Shown: positions 1 through 6,350 of the stretch, in pieces | Layout: every line of letters starts with the position of its first letter | Numbering within the stretch: the first letter of the stretch is position 1 | Origin: an uncultured Leucobacter sp. | GTDB taxonomy: Bacteria > Actinomycetota > Actinomycetes > Actinomycetales > Microbacteriaceae | Direction: 5' to 3' | DNA: 6,350 nt | NCBI GenBank assembly: GCA_937872275.1 | Contig: CALMSE010000108.1 | Location: 1-6,350, forward strand | Notes under the pieces: model-generated | Databases searched by the model: none | What the model was told of the DNA's origin: nothing | The model's input: the letters and a program-made list of their open reading frames with translations, nothing else | Made by a program: the position numbers and the translations under genes

Positions 1-1129
1 CGAGCCGCACCCGCAGCCCCTCGTTGAGCGAGCCGAGGCCGCCGCGCGAGGCCGCGGCCCAGCGCGCCCGCCCCTGGGAGAGCCCGAGCAGCGCCACCAC
101 GATGCCGAGCAGCACCAGCACCCAGGAGCTCGCGCGCATGCCGTCGACGGTCCGGCCGAAGATCGCGTCGATCGCCGCCACCGAGACGCCCATCCCGGGG
201 GCCGCGGCCTGCAGCGCGACGCTGCCGCCCGCGAGGGCGATGAGGAAGGCCGCTCCCCCGACGAGCATGCCGATACCGCTGCCGGCGATCGCCGAGGGGC
301 GCCGCACCGCGAGCAGCACGCCGAGCACGAAGAGGCCGAGTGCGACGAGGGGCAGCCACCAGCCGAGCGCAGTGGTGAGCGTGTAGACGAGCGAGATGAG
401 CGGCAGCGCATCGCTCTGCGCGACCGAGATCGAGGCGTTGACGACGGGAATGGCCGCCGCGAGGGTGAACCCGTTCTGCTCGAGCGATGCCTTCACCTGC
501 TCGATGATCGGACCGAGCTGGATCGCGACCTCGCCGTGATCGGAGATCGTCACCGCGCCGCCCGCGACCGAGTCCCGCGTCGCGGTGGCGACGAGCGCGC
601 GATGGCTCACCCGCAGGCTCGACTCCCAGGCGTCCGCGAACAGATCGGAGCGCACGAAGTCGTTGACGCCCGAGTCGAGCATGCTGCGCACCCCGCTCGC
701 GGCCGGCGCGCGCAGCAGGTCGAGCGCGGAGGCCGCGCGGTCGGGCAGGCCGAGATCGGCGATGCCGTCGAACACCGCGTTCGTGATGCCGTCGATGTCG
801 ACCTGATCCTCGATGAGGCCGATGACCTGGCGGCTGACCTCTGACTGCACCGCGGGGTCGTCGGCCAGCGGCGCGAAGGTCTGCACGAAGACGGCCTCGT
901 CGACGAGTCGCGCCTTGGCCCAGCCGGCGACCACGCCGACCGGCACGAGCGCGGTCGCGAGCACGATGCACAGCGCCGAGGCGAGAGATCGCACCCAGGC
1001 ACCCCGCCCGCGGGACGGGGCACCCGCCGCGCGCTCGGCCGGGCGCCCGCGCCGCAGTCGTTCGTTCTCGCGCTCGAGCTCGGCGATCCGCTCGCGCAGT
1101 TCCTCCTCCGCGGTCTCCGGCCGGCTCAT
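1..1129 (-). CDS. Four-pass membrane protein with N-terminal coiled coil and large extracytoplasmic domain (3' end outside window)
   Basis: Function unknown. The frame is open from the ATG at 1129 to the left edge, giving 376 residues with no stop. Residues 5-27 form a charged amphipathic helix with L11, L18 and L25 at heptad spacing (I15 and N22 between), which looks like a short cytoplasmic coiled coil. A basic linker leads to a membrane segment at about 46-70. Residues 71-250 are a mostly helical, acidic domain predicted outside the membrane. Three more membrane segments follow at about 254-274, 281-304 and 333-350, then a basic tail (RARW, SRGG), so both termini should be cytoplasmic. An AAGGG ribosome binding site at 1140-1144 overlaps the ilvE stop, 10 bases before the ATG, suggesting cotranscription and coupled translation. 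The architecture resembles uncharacterised actinobacterial integral membrane proteins. I see no catalytic motif, and the link to amino acid synthesis is positional only. Confidence 0.8.
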   Translation of the reverse strand, partial: MSRPETAEEELRERIAELERENERLRRGRPAERAAGAPSRGRGAWVRSLASALCIVLATALVPVGVVAGWAKARLVDEAVFVQTFAPLADDPAVQSEVSRQVIGLIEDQVDIDGITNAVFDGIADLGLPDRAASALDLLRAPAASGVRSMLDSGVNDFVRSDLFADAWESSLRVSHRALVATATRDSVAGGAVTISDHGEVAIQLGPIIEQVKASLEQNGFTLAAAIPVVNASISVAQSDALPLISLVYTLTTALGWWLPLVALGLFVLGVLLAVRRPSAIAGSGIGMLVGGAAFLIALAGGSVALQAAAPGMGVSVAAIDAIFGRTVDGMRASSWVLVLLGIVVALLGLSQGRARWAAASRGGLGSLNEGLRVRL

Positions 1130-1139
1130 GATCCGAGCG

Positions 1140-1144
1140 CCCTT
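1140..1144 (-). promoter_or_regulatory. Ribosome binding site of the membrane protein gene, overlapping the ilvE stop codon
   Basis: AAGGG on the minus strand, 10 bases before the ATG at 1129. Its two A residues belong to the TAA stop of ilvE (1143-1145). Ribosomes finishing ilvE would sit on this site, which fits translational coupling. Confidence 0.55.
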
Positions 1145-2240
1145 ACGCGGCGCTCACGACGGGACGCACCCAGCCGTGGCGATCCGCCGCCGTCCCGAAT
1201 TGGATGCCGGTGAGCTCCTCGCGCAGAGACATGGTGAGCTCGCCGGGGGCCCGCTCGCCGAAGTCGACGATCACGCCCTCCTCGCCGACCAGCCGGCCGA
1301 TCGGGGTGATCACCGCGGCGGTGCCGCAGGCGAAGGCCTCCGTGATCGTGCCGTCGGCCGCGCCCTCGCGCCACTCGCCCACGGTGACGTCCCGCTCCTC
1401 GACCGCGTGACCGCGATCCCTCGCCAGCTGGATCAGGCTGCGGCGGGTCACGCCGTCGAGGATGTTGCCGTTCAGCTTCGGCGTCACGAGCGTGCCGTCG
1501 GCGCGCACGAGGAACAGGTTCATTCCGCCGAGCTCGTCGATGGTGTCGTCGGTGTTCGAGTCGGTGAAGAGCACCTGCGCGCAGCCGTGCTCCTGGGCGA
1601 TGCGGGTGGGCAGCAGCGACGCGGCGTAGTTGCCGCCGCACTTGGCGGCGCCCGTGCCGCCGTGGCCGGCGCGCGAGAGGCCTTCGGAGAGCCAGATCGA
1701 GACCGGCTTCACGCCGCCGGTGAAATAGGAGCCCGCGGGGCCCGCGATGACCAGGAAGCGCGCGCGCTCGGCCGAGCGCACGCCGAGGAAGTTCTCGTAG
1801 GCGATCATGAAGGGCCGCAGATAGAGGCTCTGATCCTCCCCGCTCGGCACCCAGTCGGCGTCGACGCGCACGAGTTCCTCGACCGCGCGCACGAAGAGCT
1901 CTTCGGGGAGCTCGGGAAGGGCGAGGCGCCTGGCGCTCTCGTTCAGGCGCCGCGCGTTCGCCTCGGGGCGGAAGACGACGATGTCGCCGTTCGGGTGCCG
2001 GTAGGCCTTCAGCCCCTCGAAGATCTCCTGGCCGTAGTGCAGCACGGAGGAGGCCGGGTCGAGCTCGATCGGCCCGTAGGGCAGCACCTCGGCGTCGTGC
2101 CAGCCGGTGTCCTGATCCCAGACGATCGAGACCATGTGATCGGTGAACCGCTTGCAGAAGCCGGGGTCGCGGAGGATCTCCTCGCGCTCCGCGTCGGGGA
2201 GTCGCGTGGCCGGGGTGCGGGTGAAGGTGAGCTCGCTCAT
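1143..2240 (-). CDS. ilvE: Branched-chain amino acid aminotransferase (class IV, PLP-dependent)
   Basis: Cytoplasmic PLP enzyme that transfers an amino group between glutamate and the keto acids of leucine, isoleucine and valine. At 365 residues it has the usual length of the actinobacterial/eukaryotic-type BCAT. Visible landmarks are HYGQEIFEGLKAYR (68-81), FRPEANARRL (90-99), the YLRPF strand (140-144), GPAGSYF (167-173), the catalytic Schiff-base lysine K200 in GTGAAKCGGNYAASL (195-209), DELGGMN (235-241) with the conserved acidic residue before GGMN, and the phosphate-binding EAFACGTAAVITP (301-313). The ATG at 2240 is preceded by AGAAAG at 2248-2253 with 7 bases between. It sits 34 bases after leuB and 13 bases before the membrane protein gene, all in one direction, so the three are probably cotranscribed. 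No truncation or frameshift is seen. Confidence 0.97.
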   Translation of the reverse strand: MSELTFTRTPATRLPDAEREEILRDPGFCKRFTDHMVSIVWDQDTGWHDAEVLPYGPIELDPASSVLHYGQEIFEGLKAYRHPNGDIVVFRPEANARRLNESARRLALPELPEELFVRAVEELVRVDADWVPSGEDQSLYLRPFMIAYENFLGVRSAERARFLVIAGPAGSYFTGGVKPVSIWLSEGLSRAGHGGTGAAKCGGNYAASLLPTRIAQEHGCAQVLFTDSNTDDTIDELGGMNLFLVRADGTLVTPKLNGNILDGVTRRSLIQLARDRGHAVEERDVTVGEWREGAADGTITEAFACGTAAVITPIGRLVGEEGVIVDFGERAPGELTMSLREELTGIQFGTAADRHGWVRPVVSAA

Positions 2241-2274
2241 GGGGGTGCTTTCTGCGGGGCGGGTGGAGGAGACG

Positions 2275-3333
2275 CTAGCGGGACGGGATGCGGGCGATGA
2301 TCGCCTCGGCGACCTCGGCGGTGGATCGGGGGGCGGATCCGCGCTGCGCGAGGTCGTCCCGCACGGCCGCGCGGACCCGATCGCCCTCGGACTTGAGGCC
2401 GAGGTGGTCGAGCATGAGCGCGGCCGAGAGGATCGACGCGGTGGGATCGGCGAGCTGCTTGCCCGCGATGTCGGGCGCCGAGCCGTGCACGGGTTCGAAC
2501 ATGCTCGGGAATGCGCCTTCGGGATTGATGTTGCCGCTCGCCGCGAGCCCGATGCCGCCGCCGATGGCGCCGGCGAGATCGGTGAGGATGTCGCCGAACA
2601 GGTTGTCGGTGACGATCACGTCGAAGCGCGCCGGATCCTGCACCATGAAGATCGTCGCCGCGTCGACGTGCAGGTAGTCGACCGCGATGTCCGGGTATCC
2701 CGGCGCGACCGCCTCGACGATGCGCTGCCAGGTCGCCCCGGCGTGCACCAGGACGTTGGTCTTGTGCACCCAGGTGAGCCTCTTGCGCGGCCGACTGCTC
2801 GCGAGCTCGAAGGCGTAGCGCACGACGCGCTCGACTCCGTAGGCCGTGTTCACCGAGACCTCGGTCGAGACCTCCGCGGGGGTGCCCGCGCGCAGGCGAC
2901 CGCCATTGCCGGCGTAGGGGCCCTCGGTGCCCTCGCGCACGACCACGAAGTCGACCTCGCCGGGGTTCGCGAGCGTGGAGGCCACGCCCGGGTAGAGCGT
3001 GCAGGGGCGCACGTTGGCGTAGTGGTCGAAGTCGAAGCGCAGCTTCAGCAGCAGGCCGCGCTCGATGTTCGCCTCCTTCAGCCGCGGGTCCCCCGGCACC
3101 CCGCCCACGGCGCCGAAGAGGATCGCCTCGTGCTCCGCGATCGCCGCCTGCTCGTCCTCGGGCAAGGTGTCGCCCGTCTCGAGGTAGCGCTCCGCCCCGA
3201 GCTCGAACTCGGTGCGGTCGAGCTCGACCTCGCCGCCTTCCAGCACCGCGTCGAGCACGCGATTCGCCTGCTCCGTGACCTCTCGTCCGATGCCGTCACC
3301 CGGGATCACGGCGAGCTTGATGGTGCGGGTCAC
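2275..3333 (-). CDS. leuB: 3-isopropylmalate dehydrogenase
   Basis: Cytoplasmic NAD-dependent oxidative decarboxylation of 3-isopropylmalate to 2-oxoisocaproate precursor, the third step of leucine synthesis. At 352 residues it is close to the short actinobacterial form. Family landmarks in order: IPGDGIG (10-16), [15 protein letters not shown] (96-110) with substrate arginines R99 and R109, [13 protein letters not shown] (133-145) with R133 and catalytic Y140, HKTNVL (190-195) with catalytic K191, the metal-ligand aspartates D224, D248 and D252 (NLFGDILTD), and [14 protein letters not shown] (279-292) for NAD binding. These align well with Thermus IPMDH residues. The start is GTG at 3333, chosen because the IPGDGIG strand follows at the usual distance and an AAGGAG site lies 5 bases upstream. 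ilvE follows directly. I saw no leucine-rich leader peptide upstream, so attenuation of that type is not supported. Confidence 0.97.
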   Translation of the reverse strand: MTRTIKLAVIPGDGIGREVTEQANRVLDAVLEGGEVELDRTEFELGAERYLETGDTLPEDEQAAIAEHEAILFGAVGGVPGDPRLKEANIERGLLLKLRFDFDHYANVRPCTLYPGVASTLANPGEVDFVVVREGTEGPYAGNGGRLRAGTPAEVSTEVSVNTAYGVERVVRYAFELASSRPRKRLTWVHKTNVLVHAGATWQRIVEAVAPGYPDIAVDYLHVDAATIFMVQDPARFDVIVTDNLFGDILTDLAGAIGGGIGLAASGNINPEGAFPSMFEPVHGSAPDIAGKQLADPTASILSAALMLDHLGLKSEGDRVRAAVRDDLAQRGSAPRSTAEVAEAIIARIPSR

Positions 3334-3338
3334 GGGGG

Positions 3339-3344
3339 CTCCTT
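3339..3344 (-). promoter_or_regulatory. Ribosome binding site of leuB
   Basis: AAGGAG on the minus strand, separated from the GTG start of leuB by five C residues. It is the best Shine-Dalgarno match in the window and fixes the non-ATG start of leuB. Confidence 0.8.
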
Positions 3345-3421
3345 AGGGATCTCTGGGCTTCTCCTGGATCGGCTCGCACTCGCGGGGACTGACTGCGCTG
3401 CGCTCGCACGGGCCGAGAGAC

Positions 3422-5755
3422 TCAGCTTACCGCTGCCTCCCCGGCGTCGTCGTCGCGAGCTTCGAAGCGCACCATGACCGCCTTGAACCCGGGGGTGTTC
3501 GACTCGCGCGCCACCAGCTCGCGGTGCACGAGCGGGTTCGCCTCGGGGTAGTAGGCGGCCACGCAGCCCCTGGCGGTCGGATACGCGACGAGCCTGAAGC
3601 GATCCGCGCGCCGCTCCTCGCCCCTGAACACCGACACCACGTCCACGAGGGCGCGATCCTCGAAGCCCGCCTCCGCGAGGTCGTCGGGATGGATCAGGAT
3701 CACGCGGCGTCCGCCCTTGATCCCGCGGTAGCGGTCGTCGAGCCCGTAGAAGGTCGTGTTGTACTGGTCGTGCGAGCGCATGGTCTGCAGCACCAGATGC
3801 CCGGGCGGCGGGGCGAGGTACTCGAGCGGCCTGACCGTGAACTGGGCCTTGCCCCGGGGGGTGGCGAAGCTGCGCTCGTCGCGTGGCGGGTTGGGCAGCA
3901 CGAAGCCGTACCGCGTGCGCACCCGGGTGTTGAAGTCCTCGGTGCCGGGGATCACCCGCGAGCAGTGGTCGCGGATCACGTCGTAGTCGTCGGCCATGGC
4001 CTTCCAGTCGACCGCGTGGTCGGGGCCGAAGATGGCGTGGGCCATGCGGGCGAGGATCACCGGCTCGGCGAGCAGGTGGTCGGAGACCGGCTTCAACCGG
4101 CCCTGGGTCCTGCTGACGACCGACATCGAGTTCTCGACGGTGAGGAATTGCACGCCGCCGGGGTGCTTGTCGTCGAGATCGGTGCGGCCGAGCGTCGGCA
4201 GGATGAGCGAGGTCCTGCCGTGCACGACGTGCGAGCGGTTCGGCTTCGTCGAGATGTGCACCGTGAGGCCCGTGCGCTTGAGCGCCTCCTCCATGTAGGC
4301 CGTGTCGGAGTTCGCCATCGCGAGGTTGCCGCCGAGCGACACGAAGACGTCGACCAGGCCCTCGTGCATCGCCTCCATCGACTCGGTCGAGTCGTAGCCG
4401 TGGTGGCGGGGCGAGACGATGCCGAACTCCGCGTCGATGCTGCTGAGCAGCGCCTCGCTCGGCTTCTCCCAGATGCCGAAGGTGCGGTCCCCCTGCACGT
4501 TCGAGTGGCCGCGCACCGGGCAGGCGCCCGCACCGGGCTTGCCGAAATTGCCCTGCAGCAGCAGCAGGTTGATGATCTCCTTGATCGTGTCGACCGAGTG
4601 CGGCTGCTGCGTGATGCCGAGCGCCCAGCAGAAGATGGTCGCCTTCGACCGCGCGAGCAGGTCGGCGACGCGCTCGATCTCCTCCCGCTGCAGGCCGGTG
4701 GCTTCGAGCGTCTCGTCCCAGTCGAGGTGCGCGCGCGCCTCCGCATACTCGGCGAAGCCCTCGGTCGACGAATCCACGAACGCGCGATCCACGACCGTTC
4801 CCGGCGCCTCGGCCTCCTTCATCAGCAGCAGGTGGCCGAGCGCCTGGAAGAGCGCCTGATCGCCGCCGACCTTGATCTGCAGGAACTCATCGCTGGTCCG
4901 CTCGCCGTCGCCGAACAGTCCGCTCGGGGTCTGCGGATCCTTGAAGCGCATGAGACCCGCCTCCGGCAGCGGGTTCACCGCCACCACCTTGCCGCCGTTC
5001 TTGCGGCACTCGGCGAGCGAGCCGAGCATGCGGGGGTGGTTGGTGCCGGGGTTCTGCCCGACCACGAAGATCAGCTCGGACGTCTCGAGATCCTCGAGCG
5101 AGACCGTGCCCTTGCCGATGCCGATCGTCGGGTTCAGGGCCGTGCCCGAGGACTCGTGGCACATGTTCGAGCAGTCGGGCAGGTTGTTGGTGCCGAGCGA
5201 GCGCGCCAGCAGCTGGTACATGAACGCGGTCTCGTTCGGGGTGCGGCCCGAGGTGTAGAAGGTGCAGCGATCCGGGGTGGTGGCCTTCACGTGCTCCGCG
5301 ATGACGGCGAACGCCTCGTCCCAGGCGACCGGGCGGTAGTGCGTCTCACCCTCCCGGATCATCATCGGGTGCGTAATGCGCCCCGACTGGCCGAGCCAGT
5401 ACTCGGTCTTCTGCTCGAGCACCGAGATCGGGTGCTCCGCCCACCACTCGGGGTTCGCGATGCGCAGGGTGTTCTCCTCGGCCAGCGCCTTCGCGCCGTT
5501 CTCGCAGAACTCGATCTTCTTCCGCTCGCCGGTGATGGACTCCGGCCAGGCGCACCCGGGGCAGTCGACGCCGTCGGGCTGGTTGACGCGGAACATCGAG
5601 CGCACCGTGCGGCTCACGCCGCCCTGCTTGATGCCGCGCTCGAAGGCGACCTCGACCGCCTTCAGGCCGGCGGCGGACTTCTTCGGGGCTGAGACGGCGA
5701 GGTCGTCCTCGTCGATGTCCCGCAACTCGACGACACGCCCACGCACCTCGGACAT
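3422..5755 (-). CDS. FdhF/YdeP-family molybdopterin-dependent oxidoreductase
   Basis: Predicted molybdenum or tungsten bis-MGD enzyme; the physiological substrate of this family is not firmly known (E. coli YdeP is linked to acid resistance). The 777 residues compare with about 760 for YdeP. The Fe-S region has C65, C68 (DCPGCAWP) and C84 (FCENGAKA). The core carries YTSGRTPNE (167-175), GTNNLPDCSNMCHESSG (188-204), GQNPGTNHPRML (233-244), PVRGHSNVQGDRTFGIWEKPS (413-433) and SHDQYNTTFYGLDDRYRG (661-678). By alignment C199, H200 and R415 occupy the places of Sec140, His141 and Arg333 of E. coli formate dehydrogenase H, so C199 is the likely metal ligand. The C-terminal part from about 625 is the MGD-binding barrel. 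No twin-arginine signal is present, so it should be cytoplasmic. The ATG at 5755 is chosen for its AAGG site 9 bases upstream and family length; the open frame extends upstream to 5965 but that part is unlike protein. No fdhD or electron-transfer partner lies nearby. Confidence 0.93.
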   Translation of the reverse strand: MSEVRGRVVELRDIDEDDLAVSAPKKSAAGLKAVEVAFERGIKQGGVSRTVRSMFRVNQPDGVDCPGCAWPESITGERKKIEFCENGAKALAEENTLRIANPEWWAEHPISVLEQKTEYWLGQSGRITHPMMIREGETHYRPVAWDEAFAVIAEHVKATTPDRCTFYTSGRTPNETAFMYQLLARSLGTNNLPDCSNMCHESSGTALNPTIGIGKGTVSLEDLETSELIFVVGQNPGTNHPRMLGSLAECRKNGGKVVAVNPLPEAGLMRFKDPQTPSGLFGDGERTSDEFLQIKVGGDQALFQALGHLLLMKEAEAPGTVVDRAFVDSSTEGFAEYAEARAHLDWDETLEATGLQREEIERVADLLARSKATIFCWALGITQQPHSVDTIKEIINLLLLQGNFGKPGAGACPVRGHSNVQGDRTFGIWEKPSEALLSSIDAEFGIVSPRHHGYDSTESMEAMHEGLVDVFVSLGGNLAMANSDTAYMEEALKRTGLTVHISTKPNRSHVVHGRTSLILPTLGRTDLDDKHPGGVQFLTVENSMSVVSRTQGRLKPVSDHLLAEPVILARMAHAIFGPDHAVDWKAMADDYDVIRDHCSRVIPGTEDFNTRVRTRYGFVLPNPPRDERSFATPRGKAQFTVRPLEYLAPPPGHLVLQTMRSHDQYNTTFYGLDDRYRGIKGGRRVILIHPDDLAEAGFEDRALVDVVSVFRGEERRADRFRLVAYPTARGCVAAYYPEANPLVHRELVARESNTPGFKAVMVRFEARDDDAGEAAVS

Positions 5756-5797
5756 CCTGAACCGCCTTCGCTCTCGCGGCTTCCGCCGTGCCTCCCG

Positions 5798-5803
5798 ATG
5801 ATA
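5798..5803 (-). promoter_or_regulatory. Possible -10 box upstream of the molybdopterin oxidoreductase
   Basis: TATCAT on the minus strand fits the actinobacterial TAnnnT pattern and stands out in a very GC-rich gap. It would give an untranslated leader of roughly 35-40 bases before the ATG at 5755. No convincing -35 box is seen at the usual distance; GTCGAC lies 15 bases upstream, which is slightly too close. Weak candidate. Confidence 0.25.
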
Positions 5804-5891
5804 CTCGCCGGGGCTGTCGTCGACCCGGAGACCTGCTGCGGCCGCGCGAAGAAGACCGCGTCGGGGGTCCCTGCCGTCGGCGCCGAACGGG

Positions 5892-5905
5892 GCACCGGGC
5901 GGTGC
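5892..5905 (-). terminator. Short hairpin after the small beta-rich protein gene, possible weak terminator
   Basis: On the minus strand GCACC and GGTGC form a perfect 5-bp stem around a 4-base GCCC loop, about 17 bases beyond the stop of the small gene. No T-run follows, so it is not a classical Rho-independent terminator. It may reduce read-through into the oxidoreductase gene or be incidental in GC-rich DNA. Confidence 0.2.
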
Positions 5906-5921
5906 GCGGCCGAATGCGCGG

Positions 5922-6209
5922 CTACCAGGGCCGGCGGAAGGCGAAGCGTCCGTCGACGAATACATCGAAGTAGGAGGCGCCCCCGTCGATGAGCTGCTGG
6001 GCGATCAGCCGCACGGAGACCATGTGCCTCTCGTGCACCCCGACTTCCAGGTCGAACACGTTCGGCATGACGATCCCCAGATTCCCGCCGCTGTCGACCG
6101 CGACCGCCCCGTCGACGCTGATCGTGACCCGATTGCGGATTCCGGCGACGTTCACGGTCACCTCATGCGGTTCGTGAGCGCCCACGCCGAACGTGAAGGT
6201 TCTGGACAT
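5922..6209 (-). CDS. Small beta-rich protein of unknown function with two similar halves
   Basis: Ninety-five residues, MSRTFTFGVG to FAFRRPW, followed by TAG. I do not recognise a named family. Alternating hydrophobic and polar residues suggest an all-beta fold. The two halves resemble each other: FGVGAHEPHEVTVNV (7-21) followed by VTISVDG, and LEVGVHERHMVSVRL (54-68) followed by FDVFVDG. The shared pattern is VG-x-HE-x-H-x-V-x-V, a turn, then a strand ending VDG. This recalls the strand pattern of FAIM1-type beta sandwiches, but that is only a structural guess. There is no signal peptide, membrane segment or cysteine, so it should be cytoplasmic. The ATG at 6209 is preferred because GGAA lies just upstream; an in-frame GTG at 6218 would add three residues but has no visible ribosome binding site. 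It is followed after 166 bases by the oxidoreductase, same strand; a shared role is unproven. Confidence 0.75.
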   Translation of the reverse strand: MSRTFTFGVGAHEPHEVTVNVAGIRNRVTISVDGAVAVDSGGNLGIVMPNVFDLEVGVHERHMVSVRLIAQQLIDGGASYFDVFVDGRFAFRRPW

Positions 6210-6321
6210 GGCTTCCACTCAACCACAGATCGACCGGAGGCCGGCGCCCGTCCCACCCGCGACACCTCCGCAGTCCGTCGCCGACACGATGGGGCTCCTC
6301 TCCCCTTCCGTTCCCCTTCCG
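6210..6321. other. Intergenic region upstream of the small beta-rich protein gene
   Basis: No supported gene. On the minus strand I find no convincing -10/-35 pair before 6209, so the promoter of the small gene is not identified. Apart from the 11-bp tandem repeat at its right end, I see only a minor GGGG/CCCC inverted pair (6291-6294 and 6302-6305) with a 7-base loop, too weak to call. Confidence 0.4.
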
Positions 6322-6322
6322 T
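6301..6322. repeat. Perfect 11-bp tandem duplication
   Basis: Two back-to-back exact copies of tccccttccgt at 6301-6311 and 6312-6322. The second copy ends on the discriminator position of the tRNA-like fragment. On the minus strand it lies immediately after the tRNA-like 3' end. It could be a replication slip, a protein binding site pair, or nothing functional. Confidence 0.7.
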
Positions 6323-6341
6323 GCGCGAGGGGGGACTTGAA
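6322..6341 (-). other. tRNA-Leu-like 3' end fragment (T-loop, 3' T-stem, acceptor strand), possible attachment-site remnant
   Basis: On the minus strand this reads TTCAAGT (T-loop consensus), CCCCC (3' T-stem), CTCGCGC (3' acceptor strand) and A (discriminator). From memory, actinobacterial tRNA-Leu genes with a GCGCGAG 5' acceptor end this way. The 5' T-stem should be GGGGG but positions 6342-6346 read GTCAG on the minus strand, so only the innermost G-C pair forms and this cannot be a working tRNA. A 3'-end-only copy is the usual scar left by site-specific integration into a tRNA gene. The rest lies outside the window, so this remains a hypothesis. Confidence 0.45.
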
Positions 6342-6350
6342 CTGACCTCG

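Noticed and set aside
607..1023. A 138-codon minus-strand open frame inside the membrane protein gene
   Set aside because: Out of frame with the longer open frame starting at 1129, which has clear membrane segments and a coiled coil. This one is Arg/Ser/Cys-rich, as expected of a frame-shifted shadow.
813..2300. A 495-codon plus-strand open frame across ilvE and the membrane protein gene
   Set aside because: It crosses two supported minus-strand genes and has low-complexity composition typical of antisense frames in GC-rich DNA.
3334..3421. A leader peptide for attenuation of leuB
   Set aside because: The only short frames begin at GTG codons, contain no run of Leu, Ile or Val codons, and run out of frame into leuB. 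No terminator hairpin with a T-run is present.
2143..3477. A 444-codon plus-strand open frame opposite leuB
   Set aside because: Shadow of leuB: no recognisable motif, and leuB carries a full set of catalytic residues.
3524..5692. A 722-codon open frame on the plus strand opposite the oxidoreductase
   Set aside because: It is the antisense shadow of a confidently identified gene. High third-position GC removes stops from the opposite strand, and the translation is Arg/Val/His/Leu-rich with no family motif.
5756..5965. An N-terminal extension of the oxidoreductase by 70 codons, overlapping the small upstream gene
   Set aside because: The extra part is Arg/Gly/Pro/Ala-rich, is not expected in the YdeP family, and would overlap the end of the beta-rich protein gene. 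The ATG at 5755 has its own AAGG site and gives normal family length.
6289..6345. An 18-codon plus-strand frame starting ATG GGG CTC
   Set aside because: No ribosome binding site, runs through the tandem repeat and the tRNA-like fragment, and is far too short to support.
6322..6350. A complete tRNA gene truncated only by the window edge
   Set aside because: The 5' T-stem bases (6342-6346) are visible and do not pair with CCCCC, so this is not the 3' part of a functional tRNA.

Overview
The window is a very GC-rich stretch of bacterial chromosome with strongly G/C-biased third codon positions. The proteins look actinobacterial: a short LeuB of the type seen in mycobacteria and their relatives, an IlvE with the GTGAAKCGGNYAASL active-site block, and a tRNA-Leu-like fragment whose acceptor strand matches actinobacterial tRNA-Leu. 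Microbacteriaceae (Leucobacter or Microbacterium type) is my best guess. It rests on general resemblance, not on a database match.

Every gene I can support lies on the minus strand, so the window reads right to left. At the far right edge (6322-6341) is what looks like the 3' end of a tRNA-Leu without its matching 5' T-stem, next to a perfect 11-bp tandem duplication (6301-6322). Next comes a small protein of unknown function with two similar beta-rich halves (5922-6209). A gap of about 170 bases follows, holding a weak hairpin and a possible -10 box. Then comes a 777-residue molybdopterin oxidoreductase of the FdhF/YdeP family (3422-5755). After an 88-base gap comes a likely operon: leuB (2275-3333, GTG start with a strong ribosome binding site), then ilvE (1143-2240) 34 bases downstream. 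The third member is a membrane protein that starts 13 bases after the ilvE stop and runs off the left edge (1-1129). This last gene has no stop codon inside the window.

leuB and ilvE act at the end of branched-chain amino acid synthesis. LeuB makes the keto acid precursor of leucine, and IlvE converts the keto acids into leucine, isoleucine and valine. The membrane protein and the small beta-rich protein have no assignable function. The oxidoreductase keeps the residues that correspond to the formate dehydrogenase H active site, but no accessory gene such as fdhD lies in the window. The most interesting lead is the tRNA-like fragment: it may be the chromosomal boundary scar of an integrated element lying beyond 6350. 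The rest is ordinary chromosomal backbone, and I see no clear new defence or mobile system inside the window.
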